64,000 nt of DNA from Goleter apudmare HA4340-LM2 (GTDB taxonomy: Bacteria > Cyanobacteriota > Cyanobacteriia > Cyanobacteriales > Nostocaceae). How positions within the stretch are numbered: the first letter of the stretch is position 1; each line of letters begins with the position of its first letter. The translations under genes were made by a program, and so were the position numbers. Below, piece after piece: positions 8,528 through 17,189 of this stretch. The notes under the pieces are model-generated. The model worked only from the letters and a program-made list of their open reading frames with translations, ran no database searches and was not told the DNA's origin. The stretch is taken from contig JAHHHF010000087.1 of assembly GCA_019359495.1 (NCBI GenBank), positions 1-64,000 of the forward strand. The letters run 5' to 3'.

Positions 8528-9700
8528 ATGCAGTTCGCTAAACGCCTAGCAAAAATTCCTCCCTATCTGTTTGCTGAACTTGACCGTAAACGGAATGAAC
8601 TCGTAGCACAGGGGGTTGACATCATCAATTTGGCAGTAGGCGATCCGGATAAACCGACTCCGACTCAGATACTCCAGGTGATGCATGAGGCGATTGATGA
8701 CCCTTCCACCCACAACTACCCGCCTTATCAAGGTACACAGGAATTTCGAGTAGCAGCAGTTAAATGGATGGAGAGCCGATTTGGAGTGAGAGGGTTGAAC
8801 CCGAATATAGAGGTTGTCTCTGCCATCGGTTCCAAAGAAGCAATTCACAATACTTTTCTAGCTTTTGTGCAAGCAGGAGATTATACGCTCATACCAGATC
8901 CTGGGTATCCCGTGTATAGGACTGGGACGTTGTTTGCTGGTGGTGAGCCTTTTACTATGCCTTTAAAGCCAGAAAACAACTTTTTGCCTGATCTGAATGC
9001 AATTCCTGAAGAAGTTGCTCGTCAAGCAAAATTACTCTGGATTAACTATCCCAATAATCCTACTGGAGCCTTGGCAACACTGGAATTTTTTGAGGAACTT
9101 GTAGCTTTCTGCAAGCAATATGATATTTTACTTTGCCATGACCATGCTTACTCAGAAATGGCATACGATGGCTATAAACCGCCGAGTGTGCTGCAAGTGC
9201 CTGGTGCTAAAGATGTAGCAATTGAATTTCACAGTTTATCTAAGTCCTACAATATGACAGGCTGGCGGGTTGGCTTTGTAGTCGGCAATGCTATGGGCAT
9301 TCAAGGCTTAATACAAGTCAAAAGTAATGTTGATTCTGGGATATTTAAAGCTATTCAAAAAGCAGCGATCGCAGCTTATTCTACCAATGAAGCCGAACTA
9401 GCATCTGTAGTCTCAATTTACCAACAGCGTCGAGACATCATCGTCCAAGGACTGCAATCTCTAGGTTGGCCAATTCAACCTCCAAAAGCAACTCTTTATG
9501 TTTGGGTACCTGTCCCTCCAGGTTATTCCTCCACAGAATTTGTCAACTTACTACTTGACAAATGTGGTATCCTCGTGCCTCCTGGCAATGGCTATGGTGC
9601 AGCCGGAGAAGGCTTTTTCCGGATCGCTCTAACTGCATCAGATGAGCGGATGCACGCAGCAATTCAACGCTTGAAAGATGCCGATATTCGCTACGCTTAA
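8528..9700 (+). CDS. dapL: LL-diaminopimelate aminotransferase-type class I/II aminotransferase
   Basis: A complete PLP-dependent fold-type I aminotransferase of 390 residues. The PLP lysine is K239 in FHSLSKSYNMTGWRVGF; the Asn-Pro-Thr-Gly motif lies in NYPNNPTGA and the Asp partner in 'LLCHDHAYSEM'. The N-terminal phrase INLAVGDPDKPTP and the overall length fit the DapL family. DapL converts tetrahydrodipicolinate directly to LL-diaminopimelate for lysine and peptidoglycan. Cyanobacteria often carry two such paralogues, and this one may act on another amino acid, so the symbol is provisional. It is transcribed alone, followed by a repeat and a convergent gene. Confidence 0.82.
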   Translation: MQFAKRLAKIPPYLFAELDRKRNELVAQGVDIINLAVGDPDKPTPTQILQVMHEAIDDPSTHNYPPYQGTQEFRVAAVKWMESRFGVRGLNPNIEVVSAIGSKEAIHNTFLAFVQAGDYTLIPDPGYPVYRTGTLFAGGEPFTMPLKPENNFLPDLNAIPEEVARQAKLLWINYPNNPTGALATLEFFEELVAFCKQYDILLCHDHAYSEMAYDGYKPPSVLQVPGAKDVAIEFHSLSKSYNMTGWRVGFVVGNAMGIQGLIQVKSNVDSGIFKAIQKAAIAAYSTNEAELASVVSIYQQRRDIIVQGLQSLGWPIQPPKATLYVWVPVPPGYSSTEFVNLLLDKCGILVPPGNGYGAAGEGFFRIALTASDERMHAAIQRLKDADIRYA

Positions 9701-9744
9701 TTCGGGAAATCAGGAAGGTAGGGAGATGGGAAGAAAATAAATAA

Positions 9745-9777
9745 TACCCCATGCCCTATGCGCCATGACCTATGCCC
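9745..9777. repeat. Degenerate short tandem repeat reaching into a gene end
   Basis: A run of imperfect CCCATGCCCTATG-type units, a class of short tandem repeat common between genes in filamentous cyanobacteria. It supplies the last codons and the stop of the minus-strand gene that ends at 9756. Similar units recur near 29397-29475 and 55480-55510. Confidence 0.6.
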
Positions 9778-10118
9778 TTTTGATATTCTTGCCAAACTTG
9801 CTGAATAAACTGATGGAGTTGCTGCTTAGTGGCTAAATCAGCTTCAGCTTTTGGTTCTTTCGCCAAAATCTGACTCCACAGTGTAATTACTTCTGTATCC
9901 AGGGCTGGTCGGAATAATTGCGCGGGCCAAAGCAAGTGAGAAGCACCTCGCAAATCAGTAATTAGCGGTAGTTCTTCTGTCAAGGTAACTAAAAATAAAG
10001 GACGCACCCAGCACGACTGGCGGGATACTACAACTTGAATGACTTCTGCATACAGATTCTTGTCGTTATGCTCTAAAGACACTATTTGTCCTGGTTGAAA
10101 ATCTAGACTTATGTCCAT
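9756..10118 (-). CDS. Hypothetical cyanobacterial protein (120 aa)
   Basis: I do not recognise a named domain. The N-terminal half looks beta-rich (LDFQPGQIVSLEH... YAEVIQVV... CWVRPLFLVTL), like a small barrel. The C-terminal half is helical (LATKQQLHQFIQQVWQEYQKG). It is soluble, with no signal peptide. The final residues (GIGHGA) are encoded by an intergenic repeat, so the original C-terminus was probably shorter or different. It converges on dapL. Confidence 0.7.
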   Translation of the reverse strand: MDISLDFQPGQIVSLEHNDKNLYAEVIQVVVSRQSCWVRPLFLVTLTEELPLITDLRGASHLLWPAQLFRPALDTEVITLWSQILAKEPKAEADLATKQQLHQFIQQVWQEYQKGIGHGA

Positions 10119-10365
10119 AATTATTGAGATCAGTCTGCGGCAAGAATTGTGTTACAGCTTCCTTAATTTTAAAACTGAGAATGCGCTATCCTTACTTGAA
10201 GGTAGTGCTAAATTGAACAGATACCAATATTTTGTAACTAATTATACAATATTCTTTTCAGCGTTAGTTTCATGGTGCTGCAATCAACCAAGCAGCAAAA
10301 TTTCTCACGAAATAGCATTTTTATGGAAATGCTATAAAATAGGTTAGTAATTAGGTAAATAACTG

Positions 10366-10381
10366 TTAAGCGATCGCTTAA
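10366..10381. repeat. Extended HIP1 palindrome upstream of clpS
   Basis: TTAAGCGATCGCTTAA is a 16-bp perfect palindrome centred on the cyanobacterial HIP1 octamer. It lies 38 bases before the clpS start. HIP1 is very common in this window, so no specific regulatory role is claimed. Confidence 0.5.
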
Positions 10382-10419
10382 TAGAAACTCTGTTGTAGTA
10401 AATCAAAGAGAAGAGAGCA

Positions 10420-10701
10420 GTGTCAGTCGAAACCATTGAGAAGCGTTCCACATCCCGCAAGCTAGCGCCTCGGTATCGCGTTTTGCTCCATAATGACGCC
10501 TACAACTCTATGGAGTACGTGGTACAAGTACTCTTGACCACAGTATCGAGCCTTACCCAACCCCAGGCTGTTAGTATCATGATGGAAGCCCATACTAACG
10601 GGCTAGCTTTAGTCATTACTTGCGCCCAAGAACATGCCGAGTTTTATTGCGAAACGTTGAAAAGTCATGGATTGAGCAGCACAATCGAACCTGATGAATA
10701 G
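10420..10701 (+). CDS. clpS: ATP-dependent Clp protease adaptor ClpS
   Basis: ClpS binds proteins with N-degron residues and delivers them to the ClpC/ClpA-ClpP protease. The 93 residues contain the family core YRVLLHNDAYNSMEYVVQVL and the C-terminal 'AEFYCETLKSHGLSSTIEPDE'. The His-Asn-Asp of the N-degron pocket is present. The start is GTG, in 'GTG TCA GTC GAA', with a GAGAAGAG stretch upstream as ribosome-binding site. A CPBP membrane protease gene follows 58 bases later on the same strand. Confidence 0.95.
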   Translation: MSVETIEKRSTSRKLAPRYRVLLHNDAYNSMEYVVQVLLTTVSSLTQPQAVSIMMEAHTNGLALVITCAQEHAEFYCETLKSHGLSSTIEPDE

Positions 10702-10759
10702 TAATTAGTCATTGGTTTAGATTTAGAGTGTTGACTAGTGACTTTCGCATCATTAGGTT

Positions 10760-11581
10760 ATGAAAATAAATATTGTCCGTCTAGCTCAACAACCTGTCCC
10801 CATAAGGCTGGGTTGTTTTATTTTGTGTTTAGCAGTGCTATGGCTACCATTTGCTGTCCCAATTTACTTACTAGTAAGTGACTCCAATTTAGTAAGTATT
10901 ATAACAATGGTCTTGCTGTATGTAGAGTTTATGATTCTACTCAGGCTGTGGGGCAAGTATATCTACCAAAAACCGCATACACTGCGAGATTATGGCTTAG
11001 AAATCACGGGGCGAAACGTTGTAGAAATGCTGTGCGGCTTGGTGATGGGGACAATTAACATTCTGATCCTCTTTGGGGTAGAAAGTGTCTTGGGTTGGCT
11101 GGTGTGGCAACAACCGCAAGTTTTTTTCCTAAAAGTGATTTTAGAGGGTTTAATTGTTGGTGTGGGTATTGGGCTTGCTGAGGAATTATTATTCCGGGGA
11201 TGGTTATTGAACGAGTTGCAGCGAGATTACAGTCCGCGTGTGGCAATGTGGATAAATGCTTTTGCCTTTGCTGCATTGCATTTTATTAAACCACTAGAGG
11301 CGATTATTCATACACTGCCCCAATTTCCGGCTTTAGTTTTGCTAGGACTAACGCAGGTATGGGCCAAACGCTGGCGTGGAGGACGCCTCGGCTTGCCAAT
11401 TGGTCTACATGGTGGTTTAGTGTGGGGCTATTACATGATTAATGTTGGGGAATTAGTTAAATATTCTGGTCAAGTTCCTGATTGGATTACTGGTGTTAAT
11501 CAGAACCCCTTGCAAGGAGTCATGGGGGTTGTATTTATGAGTGTACTAGCCTTATGGATGCAGAGGCGAGCAACAGTCTAA
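10760..11581 (+). CDS. CPBP family intramembrane metalloprotease
   Basis: A polytopic membrane protein of 273 residues with about six to seven hydrophobic segments and the Abi/CPBP signature. The first motif is EELLFRGWLLNELQRD (Glu-Glu-x3-Arg), the second is FAALHF with its conserved His, and the third is LPIGLHGGLVWGYY with another His. These residues form the metal site in the related Rce1 protease. Substrates are unknown. The position directly behind clpS suggests a shared role in protein turnover, but the link is only positional. Confidence 0.9.
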   Translation: MKINIVRLAQQPVPIRLGCFILCLAVLWLPFAVPIYLLVSDSNLVSIITMVLLYVEFMILLRLWGKYIYQKPHTLRDYGLEITGRNVVEMLCGLVMGTINILILFGVESVLGWLVWQQPQVFFLKVILEGLIVGVGIGLAEELLFRGWLLNELQRDYSPRVAMWINAFAFAALHFIKPLEAIIHTLPQFPALVLLGLTQVWAKRWRGGRLGLPIGLHGGLVWGYYMINVGELVKYSGQVPDWITGVNQNPLQGVMGVVFMSVLALWMQRRATV

Positions 11582-11617
11582 CTAGCTTCAAGATTTATCT
11601 AGCTGCAATAATTGGTG

Positions 11618-11661
11618 AAAAACCGCAATTTTTGATTTGATTCGCGGAATTTTGGTTTTTT
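11618..11661 (+). terminator. Probable terminator after the CPBP gene
   Basis: AAAAACC (11618-11624) can pair with GGTTTTT (11654-11660), with an inner CCGC/GCGG stem, and is followed by T residues. It lies 37 bases after the CPBP stop codon and directly before the truncated CVNH frame. Confidence 0.45.
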
Positions 11662-11663
11662 AA

Positions 11664-12161
11664 GTTGTAGAACCATTTTGTAAGCAATTAAGGCTCAAAT
11701 TCAGTTGCGATCGCCTTGGCATTCGAGGAAACGTATTACAAGCTATTTGTAGGAAAAGAAACGGTTCATTTAATCAAACTTCTTTAGTCTTAGAAGATAT
11801 TGAAAATATTGATGGTGCTCTCAAGTACACAGCTAAACCTCAACCGAGTAGCTATCAGAGAAGTTGTAATAACATTTCAATTTCTGGTAATGTGCTATCA
11901 GCTAATTGCCGTAGGATTAATGGTAGTTTCAATCGCACCTCGTTAGTTTTGCAGGGGATTGAAAACATTGACGGCACTCTTAGAGTAACTAACCCTGCTC
12001 AAGTTAGTAATTATCAACTCAGTTGCGATCGCCTTGGTATTCAAGGAAACGTATTACAAGCTATTTGTAAAAGAAGAGATGGTACACCTAATCGTACCTC
12101 GTTAGTTTTAAATGGTATTGAAAATATTAATGGTATTTTAAAGTATACAAGTACTCCTTAA
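11664..12161 (+). pseudogene. Truncated cyanovirin-N homology (CVNH) lectin frame
   Basis: An open frame from 11664 to a TAA at 12161 contains three successive CVNH half-domains, but no normal start codon occurs before the first. The units begin at 'FSCDRLGIRGNVLQAICRK', 'YQRSCNNISISGNVLSANCR' and 'YQLSCDRLGIQGNVLQAICK'. Each ends in 'RTSLVL..IENIDG'-type sequence, as in cyanovirin-N. CVNH domains consist of two such halves, so this is one and a half domains. DNA at 11701-11750 is almost identical to 12018-12067, showing a recent internal duplication or collapse. A GTG at 11892 could start a product of 89 residues. I see no signal peptide. Most likely a 5'-truncated gene. Confidence 0.65.
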
Positions 12162-12214
12162 TTCTTTGCTGTTAGGATAATTTTCGGAACTACACTGATG
12201 TACTGTTTCAGGTG

Positions 12215-12856
12215 TTAAGAAATCATTGCCTCAGCGATCGTTCCCACTAAACATGCCCTATCTAGATTAACTCCGAGCAAATTCGCCCCTGTTAATTCAG
12301 CACATAGCAAATTCGCGCCCGTTAAATTTGCCCCCGCTAGATTCGCACCTCGTAAATCAGCTTCTTCGAGATTGGCATCACTCAATAGTGTTCCCCGTAA
12401 ATCAGCACAACTCAAGTCTGCACTTTTAAGATTTGCCCCAGTCAGGTTTGCACCGCGCAAGTCAACACCCCGCAAGTCAACGCCTTGTAAGTTCACGTTC
12501 ATCAAATTAGCACCACTTAAGAAAGCACCTGCTAGAGATACTTCGCTGAGTGTCGCAGCCATTAAGTTAGCGCCGCGCAAATTACTACCCCGCAAGTCGG
12601 CACCAGTTAAATCTGCCTGCATTAAGTTTGCGCCCATCAAGTTGGCGCGCAAGTCAGTTGCTTGCAGGTTCGCGCCCATGAGATTTGCACCTTCTAAATG
12701 CCCACCTTCGAGTTTGGAACCAGTGAAATTCGTGCCCACAAGGGTAGCGCCTGCAAAGTTGACGCGGCTTAAATCCAGTTGGGAGAGTTCTTCGTCCTCT
12801 AAATTGGCCCCTGGGAGTTGTTTGAGGGTTCCTAATCTAATAGCTTCTATATTCAT
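12215..12856 (-). CDS. Pentapeptide-repeat protein
   Basis: About 35 tandem pentapeptides of A(D/N)LxG type fill residues 25-200 and would fold into a right-handed beta-helix. The short N-terminus (MNIEAIRLGTLKQLPGANLE) has no signal peptide, so the protein is probably cytosolic. One repeat is a residue short ('QATDLRANLMGANL'), a register slip. The ATG overlaps the stop of the upstream DICT/HD-GYP gene as ATGA, so the two are translationally coupled. The upstream sensor-like gene suggests a shared regulatory role; the function is unknown. Confidence 0.9.
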   Translation of the reverse strand: MNIEAIRLGTLKQLPGANLEDEELSQLDLSRVNFAGATLVGTNFTGSKLEGGHLEGANLMGANLQATDLRANLMGANLMQADLTGADLRGSNLRGANLMAATLSEVSLAGAFLSGANLMNVNLQGVDLRGVDLRGANLTGANLKSADLSCADLRGTLLSDANLEEADLRGANLAGANLTGANLLCAELTGANLLGVNLDRACLVGTIAEAMIS

Positions 12857-14235
12857 TGGAGGTAAGTACCAATTTCCTCATTAGTCTTGCTGTAAGTATC
12901 CCATCGGGAATCAATTAACCACATGCCTGTACTGACTTTAGGTTCTATTAAGGGTAAGTCTAGTCCTTGTTGCAAGCCCATGACTAATAGCGCTAGGGTA
13001 TCTATTAGTTTAGGGTCGAAGCGAGTTGATTGTTGTTGTCTACACTCATTTAATGCTTGAGTGAATATCTCTTCTCGACTCAATGAGGATGATTTTTGCT
13101 GATTGACTCGGCATTGAAAGTCTGCAACTAAGGCTAAAATTCTCGATTCTAGAGGAATTTCATCTCCTGCTAAACCTGCTGGTTCTCCTGTGCCATTCCA
13201 GTATTCGGTTTGATGGGTGATAATTTGAGCAACTGCCCGCAACCTAGGCATGGTTCGCAATACCTGCACCCCTGGTACTAGAGGACAACTGGGGGCATTT
13301 TGGTCAGGTATAGATGTAGTGGCGGTGAGCAGGCTTTCTGCATTTTGTAGTGGATCTATGCGATGCAGCAACCCTGCAAGGCGCAACCTCTTAATCTGCC
13401 ATGCAGGAAGATCCAAGAGTTGCCCCATTGTTTCTGCTAGGGCGACTACTTCTGCGGCGGCCATTGGGTTGTTGATGTCAGCGAGATCCATCAATTGTGC
13501 CATTCGCAAAAATGCCTGGATTTCGTTGGAAACCAAGTTACGGTCTAGGACTTGTTGGTGAAGGGCTGCGGAGACGGATAAATTTTCTTGGCCGGTTTGG
13601 AGGTAATCGACAACGCGAGAAACTACTGCACTTACTTCTGCTGGTGCGGCTAGCCTAGGTGGAATTGCATCTTTCTGGGCTAGGAGTTTGACTGCTAGTT
13701 CTGAATTGTATTGTTTGATATGAGCGATCGCTATTGCTGCTGTCTCTTGGACTAACTCTGGTTCAAATGTCCATAAGCCATAGAATTTACGCTCTAAATC
13801 TGACGTTGGTAGCCCTGCACTGCCATAATCAGCCTCTGATAACTCTTGACAAATCACCATTGCTGTGTATTTTGGTGACAGGATAATTAAGTGCCATTCC
13901 TGCGCTACTGAGTCTGTCGGATATAACCCCACTAAGTTTACATTGGCTAGCTGGCTTGTAGGATGTTCTGCAAAACCAGCATCGGCAGCAGCCATGATCG
14001 TAATTCCACAGCTGTGCTGGGCAATATCTGCGTATCGTTCTGCTTCTTGTAGATACCATTTACCCTGCTGGAAGGCAGTGATCACCAAGGGCATACTATC
14101 GTCAGTTAGTATTTGGTCTTCTAGGGCATGACACAAGGCAACTAGGGTATTTTTGTAGTACACCCCGAATCGAATCGGTCTAGTGCTGTGGCGATGGGCT
14201 GCTTCCAGCTGTTGTAGGATGGAACCTTCTAACAT
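12853..14235 (-). CDS. DICT sensory domain fused to a degenerate HD-GYP domain
   Basis: This 460-residue protein begins with a region like the DICT domain (residues about 1-175), a sensory module seen with cyclic-nucleotide signalling proteins. It ends with a domain whose layout follows HD-GYP c-di-GMP phosphodiesterases (about 215-430). The catalytic residues have changed. The expected HDIGK is HRIDP, the expected HHExxDGxGYP is HQTEYWNGTGEP, and the downstream 'AVADxFDAL' block reads LALVADFQCRV. It is therefore probably inactive as an enzyme and may act as a binding module. The gene overlaps the pentapeptide gene by four bases. Confidence 0.75.
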   Translation of the reverse strand: MLEGSILQQLEAAHRHSTRPIRFGVYYKNTLVALCHALEDQILTDDSMPLVITAFQQGKWYLQEAERYADIAQHSCGITIMAAADAGFAEHPTSQLANVNLVGLYPTDSVAQEWHLIILSPKYTAMVICQELSEADYGSAGLPTSDLERKFYGLWTFEPELVQETAAIAIAHIKQYNSELAVKLLAQKDAIPPRLAAPAEVSAVVSRVVDYLQTGQENLSVSAALHQQVLDRNLVSNEIQAFLRMAQLMDLADINNPMAAAEVVALAETMGQLLDLPAWQIKRLRLAGLLHRIDPLQNAESLLTATTSIPDQNAPSCPLVPGVQVLRTMPRLRAVAQIITHQTEYWNGTGEPAGLAGDEIPLESRILALVADFQCRVNQQKSSSLSREEIFTQALNECRQQQSTRFDPKLIDTLALLVMGLQQGLDLPLIEPKVSTGMWLIDSRWDTYSKTNEEIGTYLQ

Positions 14236-14480
14236 GGGGTTTGGAGTTTTGTTAAAGGAAGTGCAAAAGCGCAGAAGGATAAAAAGCTTTAAATTATGTC
14301 TATGATTCCTTAGTTTACTTTTTCAGGGTTCAATTACGCTACATCACAAAACTTAACCAAAAAACCTCTCAAAATCTCATGAATCCGTGAACTCTGCGTC
14401 TGGAGTGGTTTGATTTTCCGTAGCTTGTGCGTAAGTCCTGTGAGGGTAGAGACCCGACATTTCGCGTCTCTACTTTTTAC

Positions 14481-16070
14481 TTAAACTCCCACCAATTGTT
14501 TATCTTTCGTCTCAATTGGTGCAGACAGTGCCTCTTCTAAATCAGCACAACCTAATTTTTCCTCTAATATCTTCATGACTTCTCGTCCAAAGTCATTGGG
14601 ATTTTGTTGCCAAGCTTGCAAGCAAACTGCACCAAAAAATGAACCCAAAGGCTCAGGGTTCCACAGCAGTTTTTTTGCTGTCCACGGCATTAAACTCATG
14701 GGGTCGTATCCTGGTTTTAGGATTCCTTCCTTGAAGGCGTACTCTTCTAAGTGAGTATGGGGTTGCAGTCCAATAAAGAAAATAGCAGGTTCGACTTTAT
14801 CAGCACCGAAAATTCTTTCTAGTTCGCGGTGGTAAGCAATAGTTTGGCGGATGGTTTCGGGGCGTTCATCGATGACGTTGAACGAGTAATTAACAGAAAC
14901 TAGGTCATTGAAACCAGCTGCCTTCAAGTCTCGACAGTTTTGCAAAACATTTCGCAGGTTGTAACCCATCCGCATTTTCCGCACAAGTTCTTGAGAACCA
15001 CTAGTAATGCCGATTTCAAAGTAGTTCATCCCGGTTTTTGCCATCAAGTCGCACAACTGGGGTGTTAAATTGTCGGCTCTGATGTATGCTGCCCAGTGAA
15101 TGTCTGTCATCCCAGAATCAACGATTTTTTGTAAAAGTTCTACTGCATCGTCGATAAATTTCCGTGCTGGAATGAATTGAGCGTCGGTAAACCAGAAGTT
15201 ACGAATCCCGCGATTATATAATTGTCGCATCTCGGCGACAACTTCATCGGCTGGGTTAATCCGTACCTGTTTGCCTTCAACTACGGTGTAAACACAATAG
15301 CAGCAGTTATGAGGACAGCCGCGTTTGGTTTGGACGCCGATATAGAAGTCTTGTTCTTGTAAGTAATAGTTAAATTCTGGCCAAATGCTTTCGATATAGT
15401 CGTATTTGCAGGCAGTTTTTTCTAGAGGTGTGGGTTGTTCGTGGATTAATCGTTGCCGTATTTTATTTTCTCCGACAACATAACAGCGTTCATCCCGAAA
15501 CTCTTTGCCACTGAGGAGTTTTTCTAACAGGGTTTCTCCTTCACCCACAGAAATAATTGTCCCATTGGGTAAGCTTTTACCCAACTGTTCGTAAAATACG
15601 CTAACTGCACCACCACCCACAACTGCACGGGCGTTAGCAGTATATCTTTGAGCACGTTTTAAACCGCGCTTGATTAAGCCTAGGTTACGCCACAACTCTA
15701 CATAGTAGGCAATGAAGATTCGCAAACCGCCTAAAGCTCCACGTAGTCTAATTAGTGGGTTCTTGGCATAGTAAAATTCAAAAGCATTTTGCAGGGGGTT
15801 GCCACCACGTCCACCAACTGGAGCATAAATTTGAATATCCCGCCAAGAAAATACTAGCAGTGTGGGTTGAAATTCATCGATACATTGGTCTAGGGCGGCG
15901 GCATAGTCTAAGGGGGCTACCGTTCCCAAATCAAAGATGCGTTGTTCAATGTTGGGAAATTGCTTGTGTACATGATCTGATAGGTAGACAACCCCAATAG
16001 GAAAGATGGGGTTGCAAGGAAGGCGAACGTAGAGAATTCGGTTTTCCATCATGCTTGTTTTAGCTGCCAT
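14481..16070 (-). CDS. B12-binding-like radical SAM protein
   Basis: Taking the ATG at 16070 gives 529 residues (MAAKTSMMENRILYVRLP); a longer frame from a TTG at 16157 lacks conserved sequence. The N-terminus resembles a B12-binding domain (LPCNPIFPIGVVYLSDHV... 'VVGGGAVSVFYEQLG'). The radical SAM cluster ligands are C252, C256 and C259 in RGCPHNCCYCVY. The rest of the TIM-barrel ('TDAQFIPARKF', 'GITSGSQELVRKMRMGYN') is complete. Substrate unknown. It is conserved-looking and stands alone, with 245 bases of featureless DNA before the HD-GYP gene. Confidence 0.85.
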   Translation of the reverse strand: MAAKTSMMENRILYVRLPCNPIFPIGVVYLSDHVHKQFPNIEQRIFDLGTVAPLDYAAALDQCIDEFQPTLLVFSWRDIQIYAPVGGRGGNPLQNAFEFYYAKNPLIRLRGALGGLRIFIAYYVELWRNLGLIKRGLKRAQRYTANARAVVGGGAVSVFYEQLGKSLPNGTIISVGEGETLLEKLLSGKEFRDERCYVVGENKIRQRLIHEQPTPLEKTACKYDYIESIWPEFNYYLQEQDFYIGVQTKRGCPHNCCYCVYTVVEGKQVRINPADEVVAEMRQLYNRGIRNFWFTDAQFIPARKFIDDAVELLQKIVDSGMTDIHWAAYIRADNLTPQLCDLMAKTGMNYFEIGITSGSQELVRKMRMGYNLRNVLQNCRDLKAAGFNDLVSVNYSFNVIDERPETIRQTIAYHRELERIFGADKVEPAIFFIGLQPHTHLEEYAFKEGILKPGYDPMSLMPWTAKKLLWNPEPLGSFFGAVCLQAWQQNPNDFGREVMKILEEKLGCADLEEALSAPIETKDKQLVGV

Positions 16071-16643
16071 CTTGCCGTTTTTGAGGGGAAAGGTAAATAA
16101 AGTACTGGATGCAAATGTGCTTTCGGTTTGAGTGTTTCTACCGCGATCGCACTTCAATATTTCAGCTAATTCTTTGGTTGCTTGACCTCCTTTTGGTAGC
16201 TAAAATTGCTTTTTATTAGGTGTGGACAACAATAGAACACTGTTTATGAAGATATTTTTCATATATCTTTACCATAACATTGAGTTTCATCCCTAAGCGA
16301 TGATCCCCACCGATTATTTGCGGCATAGATGAAATAAAAAACTTATTTCTCCCAATCGATTTATAGTTCAGGAGATTGTCGCCCTGGTTTCTACCCTGAC
16401 AATCCTTCTTTAGGAAGTTACATCTGAAATTATCAAGCAACTAATATACAAATCTTTGCTTATAGTGTATAATGCCTGGGAATGCGTATTAATTTACGAA
16501 ACTTTTATATTTAGATACATATCTTTAGACATAAATGTTGCAGAAATGTGCAGTTGGTAGTCGGAGTTACAGCTTCTGGGGATCAGCCAGTGTTAGGTTT
16601 GCTGGTGTAATGTAAAATTGTGGCGTAAAGCTCCTCAGCAGTT
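16071..16643. other. Divergent intergenic region
   Basis: This stretch contains the leaders of the radical-SAM gene (minus) and the DUF1830 gene (plus). A minus-strand frame at 16216-16440 has no protein features and is not called. On the minus strand a strong GGAGGT lies near 16183, but it is not suitably spaced from any ATG. I see no RNA gene. Confidence 0.35.
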
Positions 16644-17039
16644 ATGGCTCAAATACTAGATCCTCTACCACCTGAGCAATCGGGGACAATTCTCTGCTGC
16701 TACGTTAATGCCACGAGCAAAATCCAGGTGGCTCGCATCTCTAATATTCCCAATTGGTATTTTGAAAGAGTGGTTTTTCCTGGACAGCGCCTCGTGTTTG
16801 AAGCCCCACAAGAAGCTCAAATGGAGATTCATACTGGGATGATGGCAAGTGCAATTTTATCGGATAAGATTCCGTGCGATCGCCTTGCGATCAACGAGCC
16901 TCGTGCTTATGGGTTGGATACAAACTCAGATGTAGCAATAGACTCTATCAATAAAAAACCAATAGTGTCAACAATTAATACAAAAACTGGAGATACAACA
17001 AAACCATTAACAATAGCTGGTTTAGCGTCTGTTGATTAA
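16644..17039 (+). CDS. DUF1830 protein
   Basis: A 131-residue soluble protein with the compact DUF1830 domain in residues 10-90 ('CCYVNATSKIQVARISN', 'YFERVVFPGQRLVFEAP'). The family is nearly confined to cyanobacteria and has no known function. The last 40 residues are low-complexity, rich in Asn, Lys and Thr, and probably disordered. ATG 16644 is the obvious start. A clear intrinsic terminator follows. Confidence 0.88.
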   Translation: MAQILDPLPPEQSGTILCCYVNATSKIQVARISNIPNWYFERVVFPGQRLVFEAPQEAQMEIHTGMMASAILSDKIPCDRLAINEPRAYGLDTNSDVAIDSINKKPIVSTINTKTGDTTKPLTIAGLASVD

Positions 17040-17062
17040 AAAAACAATTTCACTCAACTTTG

Positions 17063-17090
17063 AGGGTTGCCAAATTCGGCAGCCTTTTTT
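17063..17090 (+). terminator. Intrinsic terminator after the DUF1830 gene
   Basis: AGGGTTGCC pairs with GGCAGCCT across a short AAATTC loop (one G-U pair, one bulge) and is followed by six T residues. It ends about 50 bases after the DUF1830 stop. Confidence 0.75.
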
Positions 17091-17189
17091 GTTGATTGGT
17101 GGTTTGTAATTTGTTATTAGTTATTTGTTTAAAAGTCATGGGTCAAGGGTTATTGCCTATTTCTCATGCCCAATTCCCTATTCCCCATT

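Noticed and set aside
10111-10347. Plus-strand frame between the 120-aa gene and clpS
   Set aside because: Its start overlaps the start of the opposing gene; composition is poor and no motif is visible.
16216-16440. Minus-strand frame of 74 codons upstream of the radical-SAM gene
   Set aside because: No recognisable domain and sits in a divergent promoter region.
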